Assembly (NCBI RefSeq): GCF_000003195.3
Contig: NC_012878.2
Coordinates: 39,184,751-39,248,750 of the forward strand
Reading direction: 5' to 3'
Origin: Sorghum bicolor
Taxonomy: Eukaryota; Streptophyta; Magnoliopsida; Poales; Poaceae
Length of the DNA: 64,000 bases
Positions 12,901 through 23,616 of the stretch are shown here, one piece after another. The notes under the pieces were generated by a model that saw nothing but the letters and a program-made list of their open reading frames with translations, searched no databases and had not been told where the DNA came from. The translations under genes and the position numbers were made by a program. Each line of letters opens with the position of its first letter. Positions within the stretch are counted from its first letter, which is position 1.

Positions 12901-13214
12901 GCACCTTGAGGTCCTCAGGAGACGCACTGAAGCAGAAGATCCTCGATTTATCGGCCAAGAGAGAAGCCCTGCTGGCAGAACTCAAGCAAGTGGAGGATGC
13001 CCTATCTCAAGCCCAACAGGAAGAGAGCCAACTGCCAGAGACCATCAAACTCCTTGAACAAGAGCGAAATGCCCATGGTCGCAAGGCACTGCAGTTGAAG
13101 AAGAAATTGAAGCTGATAGAAGGTTCTGCCGATGAAGATGTCAAAGAGATAGAAACAACCAACCAGATCCGCCTACGTGCCATATCGGCCATCCAAGCAC
13201 TGCTAAACATGTGA
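9965..13214 (+). pseudogene. Antisense plant mobile domain (PMD) gene with C-terminal coiled coil, six exons
   Basis: Proposed exons are 9965-9991, 10097-11543, 11622-11822, 11907-12279, 12353-12441 and 12519-13214. All five introns are GT...AG (donors GTCAGT, GTAAGT, GTAACT, GTAACG, GTAAGT) and phases match across every junction. Exon 2 holds the mobile domain: a Trp-rich N-part, then SLLIAASYFWSDTLNAFVFG, ADVAMLTGLDV, FLNMWLDKFVFCG and YLLGAAYHLL. This is the plant mobile domain seen in MAIN/MAIL1 and in many transposons. Exons 3-5 are basic, then Pro/Gln/Glu-rich. Exon 6 encodes a long charged coiled coil ending ISAIQALLNM. Breaks in this copy: TAG at 10325, a one-base shift near 10600, another near 11345-11365, and TAG at 12762. 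It lies between IN and the 3' LTR, opposite to gag-pol. Extra antisense ORFs are known in Tat elements. The role of this protein is unknown. Confidence 0.8.
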
Positions 13215-13275
13215 ACATTTCATCGGCAATGCACCTGCCTCTTCCTGCTCTTCAGCTTTCTTGCTGTTTAGTCTA

Positions 13276-13360
13276 GCCGATAGGACTGTTATCGGCATCT
13301 CTTTGAAACATTAAGTCCTGCCCTAAACATTTTAATCCAGCCGATAGGAGTGTTATCGGC
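13276..13360. repeat. Duplicated inverted GCCGATA/TATCGGC pair between convergent genes
   Basis: Two copies, 64 bp apart, of an inverted repeat with arms GCCGATA and TATCGGC around a 7-bp spacer (13276-13296 and 13340-13360, both with AGGA.TGT spacers). They lie in the 156 bp between the stop of the antisense gene (13214) and the stop of integrase (13371). They could form hairpins, act as paired protein sites, or mark transcript ends. The function is unknown. Confidence 0.75.
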
Positions 13361-13370
13361 ATTTAAACTT

Positions 13371-15290
13371 TTATGCATCGACCCATATGCTGGGGTAGTA
13401 CTTTTTTAAATACTTGCCATTTAATGCTGTGGGAAATTCAACTCCTTCGAGAGTTTCTAGAATATAGGCGTTACCAGGAGCTGATCGACTTATCCGATAG
13501 GGACCCTCCCAATTAGGAGACCACTTTCCAAACTTCGAACTTTTAGTCCCAATTGGTAAAATTAATTTCCATACCAAGTCTCCATTGGCAAACTCCTTAG
13601 CCTTCACTTTTTTGTCATACCATCTAGCAATTCTTTTCTTATTCTCTTCTACACTCATCAAGGCCCTTAGCCGATGCCCTGCCAGATCATCTAACTCGTC
13701 TGTCATCAAAGTAGCATAATCATCGACAGCCAACTGATCTTGAAAAGATAATCGCCTAGATCCAGCCTTAATTTCCCAAGGTAATACTGCATCATGCCCA
13801 TACACCAGCTGATATGGTGAAACCTTGGTTGATCCATGACAAGCCATCCGGTATGACCATAAAGCTTCATTTAACAATGTGTGCCACCTTCTAGGATTTT
13901 CTTCAATCTTCCGCTTAATAAGCTTAATAATTCATTTGTTAGATGCTTCGGCCTGCCCATTGGCTTGAGCATAGTAAGGAGAAGAATTCAACACCTTAAT
14001 GCCCATACCGATCGCGAATTCATCAAACTCCCCTGATGTAAACATAGTGCCCTGATCGGTAGTAATTGTTTGAGGAATCCCAAATCGGTAAATAATATGC
14101 TCCTTCACAAAATCAATCATATTGGCCGATGTGACCTTCTTCAAAGGAATAGCTTCAACCCATTTAGTGAAATAATCAGTGGCAACTAGAATAAACTTAT
14201 GCCCTTTGCTAGATGGCGGATAAATCTGGCCGATCAAATCAATAGCCCATCCTCGGAACGGCCAGGGCTTCATAATAGGATTCATAGCCGATGCAGGTGC
14301 CCTTTGAATATTACCAAACTTTTGGCATCCTTGGCATCCTTTGAAGTACTTAAAGCAATCCTCAAGTATAGTCACCCAATAATATCCATTCCTCCTAATC
14401 ATCCACTTCATCTTGAAAGCCGACTGATGTGCTCCACATACCCCTTCATGGATTTCTCCCATCAAACTCTTAGCTTCATCATCCCCTAGGCATTGGAGAA
14501 GGATCCCATCAATAGTTCGATAGTACAATTCATCTTTGAGGAGCACATATTTGGTTACTTGAAACCGAACTCGTCTTTCGACTTTCTTGGATGGATCTTT
14601 CAAATAATCAACGATTTCTTTTCTCCAATCATCGGCACCAATTGCCGATATTGCATTAATCATGGGCTGATATCCCGAAGCATGCTGAGCCAACCAATTT
14701 GCCTCTTCATTATGCAATTGAGGAACATACTCTAAATGGAAATCCTTGAATTCCTTTAACAGTTGCATGCTCCTCTCGTAATAACTTATGAGAACTTCAC
14801 TTCGGCATTCATAGCTCCCAGCCAATTGATTTATAACTAGCATAGAATCCTCGAAGACCTCAACAGCATCAGCATGAACTTCCCTCAAAAACTCTAATCC
14901 CTTTATTAAAGCTTGATACTCTGCCTGATTATTTGTTGACGTGGCAACAATCGGCAAAGAGAACTCATACTTCCTTCCCCGAGGGGAAACTAGTACTATG
15001 CCGATTCCTGCCCCCCGGTCACATGTGGATCCATCAAAGAACAGTGTCCAAGGTACAATTTCCAAAGCTTCCACCGTACCACAATGTTGAGTTACAAAAT
15101 CGGCCATAATCTGTCCCTTAACTGCCTTAGCCGATTCATAACGCAGATCGAACTCTGACAGCGCCAAAATCCATTTACCGATCCTGCCACTCATAATCGG
15201 CATAGACAGCATGTACCAGACCACATCATCTTTGCAAATAACAGTGCATTCGGCTGATAACAAGTAGTGCCTTAACTTGATACAAGAGAA
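13371..15290 (-). pseudogene. Tat RNase H end, second RNase H and integrase
   Basis: The minus frame continues from RT through a frameshift near 15290. First come the end of RNase H (SAECTVICKDDVVWYMLS), then a second, archaeal-type RNase H with the acidic positions FFDGS, NNQAEYQAL and FEDSMLVI. At its last acidic site the sequence reads EEANWLAQ, so the usual Asp looks replaced. Integrase follows: an HHCC zinc region (GVCGAH ... CQGCQ) and the DDE core (AIDLIG, TTDQGT, GQAEAS). A TGA at 13932 splits the core from the C-terminal part (WSYRMACHGSTKVSPYQLVYG). That part ends with WEGPYRISR and a stop at 13371. With a premature stop and a frameshift this copy should be inactive. It converges on the antisense gene. 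Confidence 0.88.
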
Positions 15291-16603
15291 ATATAAGCAT
15301 GGCACAGTTTCTCAATAGCCGAATACCTGGTCTCAGCATCAATCAACCTTCTGCTTAAATAATAAATTACACGCTCCTTTCCTTCAAACTCTTGAATTAA
15401 AGCCGAACCGATGACCATCCCATCGGTAGACAAATACAATCTGAAGGGCTTCCCTTGCTGAGGTGGAATCAGAACTGGAGGATTCACCAAATAATTCTTG
15501 ATTTCATCCAGAGCCAACTGCTGTTCTTTTCCCCAAACAAACTCTTGACCGGCCTTTAGCTTAAGAAGAGGACTGAAAGCACGAATTTTACCAAACAAAT
15601 TAGATATAAACCTTTTGATAAAATTTACCTTGCCGATCAAGGACTGGAGCTCAGTCTTGTTGGTAGGGGCTACTATCTTATTGATGGCATCAATAGATCT
15701 TCGACTGATTTCAATCCCCCTCTGGTGAACCATGAAACCGAGGAATTGCCCTGCCGATACACCCAATGCACACTTGTTGGGATTCATTTTCAAACCGTGC
15801 TTCCTCGTGCATTCCAACACCTTTCGTAAATCAGCAAGATGCTTTGCGAAGTCTCCAGACTTAACCACCACATCATCAATATAGATCTCCACCAGCTTAC
15901 CGATGAACTCATGAAAAATAAAATTCATGGCCCTTTGATATGTAGCACCAGCATTCTTTAGGCCAAAGGTCATTACTATCCATTCAAACAACCCGACATG
16001 ACTAGGACATCTAAATGCAGTCTTTGGAATATCCTCTTCTGCCATGAATATTTGATTGTATCCTGCATTGCCATCCATAAAGCTAATGATCCGATGCCCA
16101 GCCGCGGCGTCAACCAGCAGATCGGCAACAGGCATTGGTTATCCATCCATCAGCGTAGCTTTATTGAGATTCCTGAAATCAATACATACCCGAAGCTTCC
16201 CGTTCTTCTTGTAGACCGGAACAACATTGGAAATCCATTCGGCATACCGACACTGCCGAATAAACTTAGCTTCATTAAGTTTGGTGGTTTCGGCCTTAAT
16301 ATCAGGGAGGATATTAGGATTACATTGGCGAGCTGGCTGCTGATGTGGCCGAAATCCAGACTTGATAGGCAACCGATGTTCAACAATTGATCGGTCCAAA
16401 CCAGGCATCTCAGTATAATCCCAAGCAAAGCAATCTTTATATTCCTTTAACAAATCAGTTAACTGTTGCTTACACTCAGAATCTAACTTAGCACTAATAA
16501 AAGTGGGTCTAGGTTTATCACCACTACCTATATCTACTTCTACTAGATCATTGGCCGATGTGAATCCCTGGCCTAATTTTCCATCATCGGCGAACCTATC
16601 CAT
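15272..16603 (-). pseudogene. Tat reverse transcriptase
   Basis: RT core on the minus strand: YAEWISNVVPVYKKNGK and CIDFRNLNKAT, then a TAA at 16139. It resumes in the same frame with MDGNAGYNQI (first catalytic Asp), VMTFGLKNAGATYQ and the YIDD box (EIYIDDVVVKSG). The thumb and connection follow, and then the first RNase H domain (PFRLYLSTDGMVIGSALIQE). The frame ends at 15272 after a frameshift into the next segment. The catalytic residues are kept, so decay came through stops rather than active-site change. Confidence 0.9.
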
Positions 16604-17427
16604 TAAAAACCTTCATCAGAACCGACTGCTTGGATCGGTGGAATTTCGTAATCGGCAACCTTGAGAAAATCTTTTTCTCAAACTTCTCCTGAAATACACC
16701 TAGTCTTTTCATAGGTGTCTGCTTCTGCCGATGCAATGACATAAGAAGAATCTCCTCGGACAATTTCAATCTTGTCACCTACCCACTGGACCAAGCATTG
16801 GTGCATTGTAGATGGGATGCAACAATTGGCATGAATCCAATCTCTTCCCAACAGTAAGTTGTAAGCACCCTTTCCACTGATCACGAAGAAGGTTGTCGGC
16901 AAGGTTTTGCTACCGATGGTCAACTCTACACATATTGCCCCCTTGACCGGAGACACATTACCTTCAAAATCTTTAAGCATCATATCGGTTTTGGTTAAAT
17001 CTTGATCCCCTTTTCCAAGCTTCCGATACACTGCATATGGCATGATGTTGATAGCAGCTCCTCCATCAATTAGGATCTTAGTCATCGGCTGCCCGTCAAC
17101 CCTTCCTTTGACAAACAGAGCCTTGAGATGTTGCCTTTCATCATCAGCAGGCTTCTCGAAGATAGCTGTCATCGGATCTAGAGCCAACTGAGCTATTTGG
17201 TCGGAAAACTCCACCTCATCATCACTGGATGGCGCAAGGAACTCCATCGGCAACATTAAGACCATGTTGACATCTGCCGATGGGCCTTCTCCCTTAGGAT
17301 CTGGTTGTTGCTGATCTCCAGGCTGTCCAGAGCTCTCCCCTTTGCTTAACTCTTCTCGCCTTTCGCGCTGCAGCCTTCGTTTCTGTGTCCTAGTCAACCC
17401 TTCTGGACACCATGGAGGAAGTTGCTG
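16604..17427 (-). pseudogene. Tat protease region
   Basis: The same frame as gag continues past a TAG at 17428: a basic linker (TRTQKRRLQRERREEL), an acidic segment, then the aspartic protease (KILIDGGAAINIMPYAVYRK; flap and GAYNLLLGRDWIH). The active site reads DGG where most retropepsins have D[S/T]G. A TGA at 16678 is followed by in-frame sequence (VADYEIPPIQAVG) to about 16610, where the frame shifts toward RT. Confidence 0.85.
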
Positions 17428-20244
17428 CTACCTTGCCGCTGGACGATGATGTCCCCTTGACTCCATCCGATGCGTGTTAGCATCCCTGCAAAATATGAAC
17501 TCATCGCGAATCCGTGCATTAGCCATCTCCTCAAGTTCTTCCTGGTTCCTGGGAAAATATTGGACACGATCACCAAACCTGTCGTGCACACTGAGCCTGC
17601 CCCCCAGCCGATCATGGACGGATGCTCTCCCTCTAATTCGCCCGTCGAAACGCCGATCATTATCACGATAGTTCCGATCGGACCTGTCGTACCGATCATA
17701 ACCGTTGCACTCAGGGCAATCTCTGACAGTAGGAAGCTTGATATTCTCCTCCCAGCAATGGATGAAGAACAGACAATTCCAGTGATCCCTATGCTGATTC
17801 CACTCCTGTCGGCGTCTTTCTTCTTCCCGTCGATAATCCTCCTGCTGGCGCCGATATCGGCCTTCACGTTGCTGCCAAGTTTCCCGAGGTCTTCTGTGAG
17901 TTATAACGATACCAGATCGGGGAGGCCTTCCTGAGCTAGTTCCTTCTTGGACCAAGCCCCTTCCTCTCGCATCGGCAGTAGTGACTTGATGCTGAGGATC
18001 CACCGATGCACTTCTTTCGGCTGCTTCTGATGTTAAGACCTTGGCCTTTCCCTTAGCGTCTAGCATGTTTGTTGGGAAAGGATGTTGGTCAATCTTCATC
18101 GGCTTCTGGGTCTTGGAGCTGTCAAATTTGATCCTTCCAGATTCTATAGCCGATTGCAGCTGTTGTCTGAAAACCTTACACTCATTGGTGTCATGGGAAG
18201 TTGCATTGTGCCACTTGCAATATTTCATCCTTTCTAATTCTTCAGCTGATGGGATCACATGATTAGGGGACATCTTGATTTGACCTTCCTGAAGTAGAAA
18301 GTCAAATATCCTATCGGCCTTAGCAGTGTCGAACGCGAACTTCTCTGGTTCTTTATGTCCAACAGGACAAGACATCGGCTTCTTATTCTTCACCCATTCT
18401 GCCAAGCCGATGACTGGTTCCTCATCAGAATCTGAGCTTATTGCTTCATCAACAAACGATACCTTTTTGTTCCATGCTCTCTTGGGTTCAAACGGCTTGA
18501 TGTCTTGATCGGAGATTCTCTGCACTAGATGACTTAAGCTTTCAAACTCCTGAGATGCATATTTGTCCCTGATGTGTGGCAACAAACCCTGGAAAGCCAA
18601 ATCGGCTAGCTGCCGATCATCCAGAACCAGACTGTAACATTTGTTCTTGACCTCTCGTATCCTCTGCACAAAACTTTCAACCGATTCATCATTGCGTTGC
18701 CTCAATTTGACCAAATCGGTGATCTTCTTCTCATGGACCCCAGAAAAGAAGTATTTGTGGAATTGTTTTTCTAGATCGGCCTAAGTAATCACTAAGTTGG
18801 GAGGTAGTGATATAAACCAAGTAAAAGCCGATCCAGACAATGACGACGAGAATAGACGAACCCTCAACTCGTCCCTGTTACCAGCTTCACCGCATTGAAT
18901 AATGAATCTGTTGACGTGCTCCATGGTTGACGTGTCATCCTGCCTAGAAAACTTAGTAAAATCCGGTACCTTGTACCGATGTGGAAGCGGGATCAAGTCG
19001 TATGCAGGAGGATACGGTGTCCGATAAGAGTAAGTATTGACTTTGGGTTTTATCCCGAATTGGTCTCTCATCACTTCAGCAATCTTATCGGCCCAGTATG
19101 CATCGGCATCGTGCCGATGGGGCGGTTGCGGATCAGGTGCCTGCTGGAAAGCTTCCACGCGTCGGTGTGGCGCACGATCTGCATGAAACATTGGGTTAAT
19201 CAACTGGCCCCCAATCTGTGGACCACCAAACTGTTGCCCGCCAATCTGCTGCCCGAGACTCATTGGCTGGTTAGGGATCCCCTGATTCTGGAACCCGGGA
19301 TAGACTTGTCCTTGCTGAAACCCGGTAGCTTGATGATTCTGTCGGGGCGTTTGCGGAAAGACTTGCTGCCCAAGCCATCCATTATTAGCATTCATCGGCA
19401 CAGGTCCTGCCGATGACTGATAATTGGGCATTATCATTGAGTTGTCATACCCTGGCTGAGTCATAGACCTCTGTTGCATCAGCATTGAGTCTGCCGATGC
19501 ATTAGGCATCTGAAACGTTGGAGCTTGAGAATTCCCAGTGTAAGGTCTTGCAGTAGTAGTTGTGGTATACTGGGGATTCTGGTTCATCGGCATATTGGGA
19601 GGTGCCGATGCCATAGGAGTCTTGCCTCTCATATCGGTTGTCTGCGACATACCCGGCGTTAACTCTGGTAGCATGCCGTAACCCCACCAGTTAGGAGGAG
19701 GAGTCAATTCTGACGTTGCTGATGCTAACAGATCTGTAGCGAGTTTGATCTGCCCATCTGAAGTCTGTGAATTGGTCGTCATCGGCATAGACTGTCCATT
19801 GGTGATTCCCAATGTGCTTGGCGGAACAGGAATCTCCATGCCCGCAGCGGCCGTAGCAGCCGATGGAGCTGTGACCACTGGTGACTTTGGCTGGTGATAA
19901 GTGGGGCCCACATAATCTGGTGGCAATTGTCCCTCCTTGAAAGTTCTTGCCACGGCATTGAAAACCGTATTAGACAGTACACCAGCTTGGTTGATCAAAG
20001 CACGGTTGATAGCGCTGTCAACCATCTCTTGAAGTTTGCCAGGATTGGACTCAAAAGTAACCTACCGAGGTGCCAGCAGTGCATCCTTCTGAATCACCTC
20101 ACTGCTCCTGTTCATGCTGAAGGACCTCAGGCATTGCTGCTTGTAATCCTCCATGGCTTTAGCAATAGCTTGCTTCTGCTCATCCTTGAGATTGGCTTCC
20201 GTCACGGGGATGACATTCTCTTGATCAAACTCAGAAGTCGACAT
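17428..20244 (-). pseudogene. Tat gag polyprotein
   Basis: The ATG at 20244 (MSTSEFDQEN) starts one long minus frame down to a TAG at 17428, broken by TAGs at 20062 and 18781. The N-terminal third is Gln/Pro/Met-rich (19.2-19.9 kb). The retrotransposon gag core covers about 18.5-18.95 kb (for example SVESFVQRIREVKNKCYSLV). A zinc-binding CKWHNATSHDTNEC segment (about 18.2 kb) and a second Cys-rich element (HCWEENIKLP ... CPECNG, about 17.7 kb) follow. The stops look like single-base transitions. The start was chosen because it is the first ATG after the primer-binding region. Confidence 0.88.
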
Positions 20245-20267
20245 GTTGATCCTGATCTTGAATCTGT

Positions 20268-20290
20268 CCCACTGGGCATGCCAAAAGATG
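20268..20290 (-). promoter_or_regulatory. Primer-binding-site region of the Tat element
   Basis: Next to the right LTR, minus strand, reading CATCTTTTGGCATGCCCAGT. Its place directly after the sense 5' LTR is that of a tRNA primer site, and TTTGGCNNGCCCNGTGGG-like sites are common in Tat elements. I cannot assign the tRNA with certainty. Confidence 0.55.
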
Positions 20291-21015
20291 TGTTGGTGCA
20301 AAAGCTGTTCTACAAACACAAAGGGCTAATACCCGATTAAACGTTGAGGTGTGCCAGCCGATTTGACCTTACTATCGGCAAGGGAGGTAACTCGAATACT
20401 TTGGTCCTGACAACAGCGATGCGCCCGGATGCCACGGCCAAGAGGTATTCACGCGGAACTTGAGAACACGCCGAGCTTAAGTCGACGAATTCCTAAGAAC
20501 TCATAGTAAAAAGGAAAAAGTATGACGAAGTCGTCGAAATAGTAGATACTGGAATATGAGTAAAAACTTGTGTTTGATTGATTGATCGATAGATATCTCA
20601 TTACAAGGCCCTAGGGTCTATATTTATACCCTGCTCAAAGAGCTACAACCAAACACAACTAGAATTCAAATTCCAAATTACACAGAATCCGTATATAAAA
20701 CGATTAAAATAACTAAGGAAAACATAAAACTATTTCCCCCGTGGCAAGCTGGAACACCTCTACAAACCGATCGGCAACTTCCAAACTCTCCTTCTGTATC
20801 ATCGGCAGACTCCCCTGTCATGGTCATCGGCAGACTCCCATGCCATAGCCATCGGCACAGACACATCATCTCCTATGGACTTAGTCCCGTCCAACTCCTC
20901 CTTCATCGGCAACCATCCTCATCCGCAACTCATCCTGTAGATAAAACACCGCCATCTTATCCTGTCGGCCTGTACTCTACCAAACATGGACACGTGCCCA
21001 AAAATGGCGTCAACA
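20291..21015 (-). repeat. 5' LTR of the Tat element
   Basis: 725 bp, partner of 8587-9310, with TG...CA ends and the ATTGT duplication directly outside at 21016. It has about seven GCCGAT/ATCGGC copies. One copy present in the partner (CATCGGCA near 9214) is CATCCGCA here, a point loss. Confidence 0.95.
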
Positions 21016-21313
21016 ATTGTAAAGTGCAAAGAAATTCAAGGGTGAGAAGACGGGAACCTAGCTCAGTTATGTTCCAAAAATTTGTCCATCCCACCATCTG
21101 GAAAATCAAATCGAATTCAGTATCCATACATGTTTCTTGTAGCAAGATAGGATCAAGAGTGGGGGTGTGAATGAAATCTTTGTTCTTTAGCTGCTGGTAA
21201 ACTTTCTTTTCTCTGCGGGTCTTCAGTCCAAGGTCTCCTATCTTGAAGAGGACCTTGACTTGTGGATCAGATGAAGATGACGGACCTTGCGTGGGTGTTG
21301 GGTCAATGCTCAT
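21016..21313 (-). pseudogene. Athila extra ORF, N-terminal part
   Basis: The ATG at 21313 (MSIDPTPTQGPSSSSDPQVK) opens a frame running into the Tat insertion site at 21016. A low-complexity start is followed by a charged segment and WTNFWNITELGSRLLTLEFL. The reading frame continues at 8586, so the full protein would have been roughly 410 residues. This is the same ATHILA ORF-1-like protein as 7650-8586. It was intact at the time of insertion as far as visible. Confidence 0.6.
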
Positions 21314-22296
21314 CTATGACGGGTGTGAGGAGTGTTGGGATGAACTCCTTGTACCTATGTTCTTGAGGACCTTCCCTACATTCTTCACCTTCTTAAACAT
21401 CCTGTGGACAAAAGTTGACACACACACAACTAGTGGAAAATGTGAGAGAAAATGTTAGTGGTCAGCTGTCCGAAATGTTAGTATTCCAGGGGTTAGTCGT
21501 TCAAGGCAAGTTTTTATTTTGGCAGCACCTCCCCCTAAACAACTTTTAGTTCCGCTTTGGACAGTGGGATCACTACTTACTAGGTGAACCTCACTCTCTC
21601 ACTTAAAAGACTACCAACCTCTTTTCCACTCTTCTCTTCCTCTCTACTCTCTTTTTACTTCACTACAAGAGCTCCTTCTCTGGAAACTGAAACTTGCGTG
21701 GTTTTCTGGGAGGCTTGTGTGAAGAAGTTGAAGGCAGGAAGTGGCAATTTATAGGAGGAAAGGGGGCAGGGCAGGCGCCCTCTGTAGGTGGGCGGGCGCC
21801 CACCTCTGGTGGCCATCATGGCTGCTATTTCTCCACTCCCTCCTTTGCTTGGCTCTTACGCAGAATAATAGTTCATGGGTGGTGGTTGATCGGTGGAAAA
21901 GTGATGGTGAGTGGAGTTATGTTGGTGGATCAAATCATGTGATGGGATATGTGTGAGGTGTGGTGTATGACATGTGGGACCCAAGGAATGTGGGTCATGC
22001 TTCTAGAAGGTTGCTATAATATAATATAATGCAGAAAAATCTATGAGAATTGAAATCTATTTGAAATGATAATGAAATTTTTTTTTGTGCCTCCACAATA
22101 ATTAATAAATATGGGTTGTCACACACCACAAATATTATTAATATGGGGCTTTTTGATTATTATAATAATGCTACGAATAAATATGGATAATGCAAGAATT
22201 AAATATGCAAGATTTTAATGATACAAATAAATACTGATTTACCTCCCGGCGAGGGTTTGGGATTTTTGGGTCCCCCAAGCTGGACCTCCAAATCTT
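21314..22296 (-). other. Athila spacer between protease and extra ORF
   Basis: About 1 kb without a credible gene. The spacer contains a minus-strand purine-rich stretch (21590-21665), a GC block with two GGGCGCC-type repeats (21765-21805) resembling the LTR GC block, and an AT-rich part (22010-22240). A polypurine-like box is at about 22272-22286 (minus strand AGCTTGGGGGACCC). This is where RT, RNase H and integrase would be expected, and none is present. Confidence 0.65.
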
Positions 22297-23616
22297 TTAA
22301 TCTTCTGAATTACCTTCCTCCAGAGATGGTGTCTCCAGTGGTTCTTCTTCATGAACTTCCTTCACTGTAGAGTCTCTCTCTGGTCTGGGCTTGAATGTGA
22401 AGTGTTCTTCTTGTTCGTTTATGTTGAACTTGATTTCTCCCTTCCCGACATCAATGTGGGCATTGGCAGTGCTCAGAAATGGCCTTCCAAGGATGATGGA
22501 CACTTTTGAGTCAGGACTCATGTCCAGTACCACGAAGTCTACTGGCACAAGGAAATCTCTTATCTTGACTGGAATGTTTGCAATGCCCAACGGATGTCGA
22601 ACTGATTGATCTGCTAGTTGTAGGCACATTGATGTTGGTTCTAGGGTCGTATGCTCAAGCTTCTCGTAGACTGATGCTGGCATCACACTGACACTTGCTC
22701 CGAGATCGCAAAGTGCATTATTGAAATGTTGGTTTCCGATCGAGCAATCAATAGTGGGACATCCTGGATCCTTCTTCTTCCTTGGTGGTTTGTTGAGGAT
22801 GGCCGCACTACATTCTTCTGTCAACTTGATAACCTCAGTGGTGGGCAGTGGTCTCTTCTTGTTAAGAATATCTCTGATGTACTTTGCATATGTGGGTACC
22901 TGTATGGCATCAAGTAGAGGTATGTTGACATATAATTTCTGAATGACCTCTACAAACTTACCAAACTGCTCATCCGACTGCAGTCCTCTGTTTCTTCTGT
23001 GAAATGGCAAATAGTTGGTGTCGTAAAAATCTTTCCTCATCTCTCCAGTTCTTGGTGATTGTAGCAGATCTTCTGCTTCAACTGGGCTTTCTTCTTCTAT
23101 TTCTGCTGGTTGCACTGGTGCTGATGTTCTCTGTTTCTCTTTTGGGTATGGGGGATCCCTGGTGGCTTTGCCCCCTCTAGTAGTTATGTTCTTTACCTGC
23201 TCAATGTTAGTGGCAAAAGGCAATGCAGCAGCTAGCTTTATTAATTTAAGCTCTACCCTTTTATTGAGAGTGTTTTGCTCATCAAAGGCAGTTAATAGAA
23301 ATTCCATTTTATTGTGTATATCTTTTAAAGACGATTCATTTGTATCTAGCCTTTGTTTCACTTCATCATTAGTTTTGGTCTGTTGAGTAATTATCTCTTT
23401 TAATGAAAGTTGCTTGAAAGTATTACCTGAATTCATACCTTTGCTATTGGGTTGACTTGAGGTAGGTTGATATTTGTATGCTGTTTCAATGGCCCTTTGA
23501 TCTTCTTTGAACTTGGCCCTCTGGTCAATCCAATGGTGCAAATTTTCCATCTTGGTTGATAATGCATTTACTTCTTCTAGTATTTCTTCAGTTTGATGAC
23601 ATTGTTGAGCTTTATC
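22297..23616 (-). pseudogene. Athila protease and gag C-terminus
   Basis: Minus frame from just after the stop at 23617 to a TAA at 22297. It starts with a helical linker (MENLHHWIDQRAKF, then a Lys/Asp/Glu-rich coiled coil). A proline-rich hinge and the aspartic protease follow (CSIGNQHFNNALCDLGASVS with DLGA at the active site, and VSIILGRPFLST). The DLGAS form is typical of Athila-type proteases. An acidic tail ends the frame. It is open throughout and truncated only by the upstream stop. Confidence 0.85.

Larger units (their letters stand above)
8587..21015 (-). mobile_element. Tat-lineage Ty3/gypsy LTR retrotransposon with antisense plant-mobile-domain gene
   Basis: LTRs of 724 bp (8587-9310) and 725 bp (20291-21015) are flanked by the perfect 5-bp duplication ATTGT (8582-8586, 21016-21020). 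The element reads leftward. A primer-binding-site-position sequence abuts the right LTR and a polypurine tract abuts the left LTR. Order on the minus strand: gag, PR, RT, RNase H, a second (archaeal-type) RNase H, IN. The second RNase H places it in the Tat group. The left third carries a plus-strand spliced gene encoding a plant mobile domain protein. LTRs differ at roughly 22-24 sites (about 3%). All sense genes contain stops or frameshifts. The whole element is saturated with GCCGAT/ATCGGC (see findings). Confidence 0.95.

Noticed and set aside
8587..21015. GCCGAT copies as DRE/CRT drought-response sites
   Set aside because: The DRE core is RCCGAC; the repeated motif ends in GAT, so the known factor family is not supported by sequence alone.
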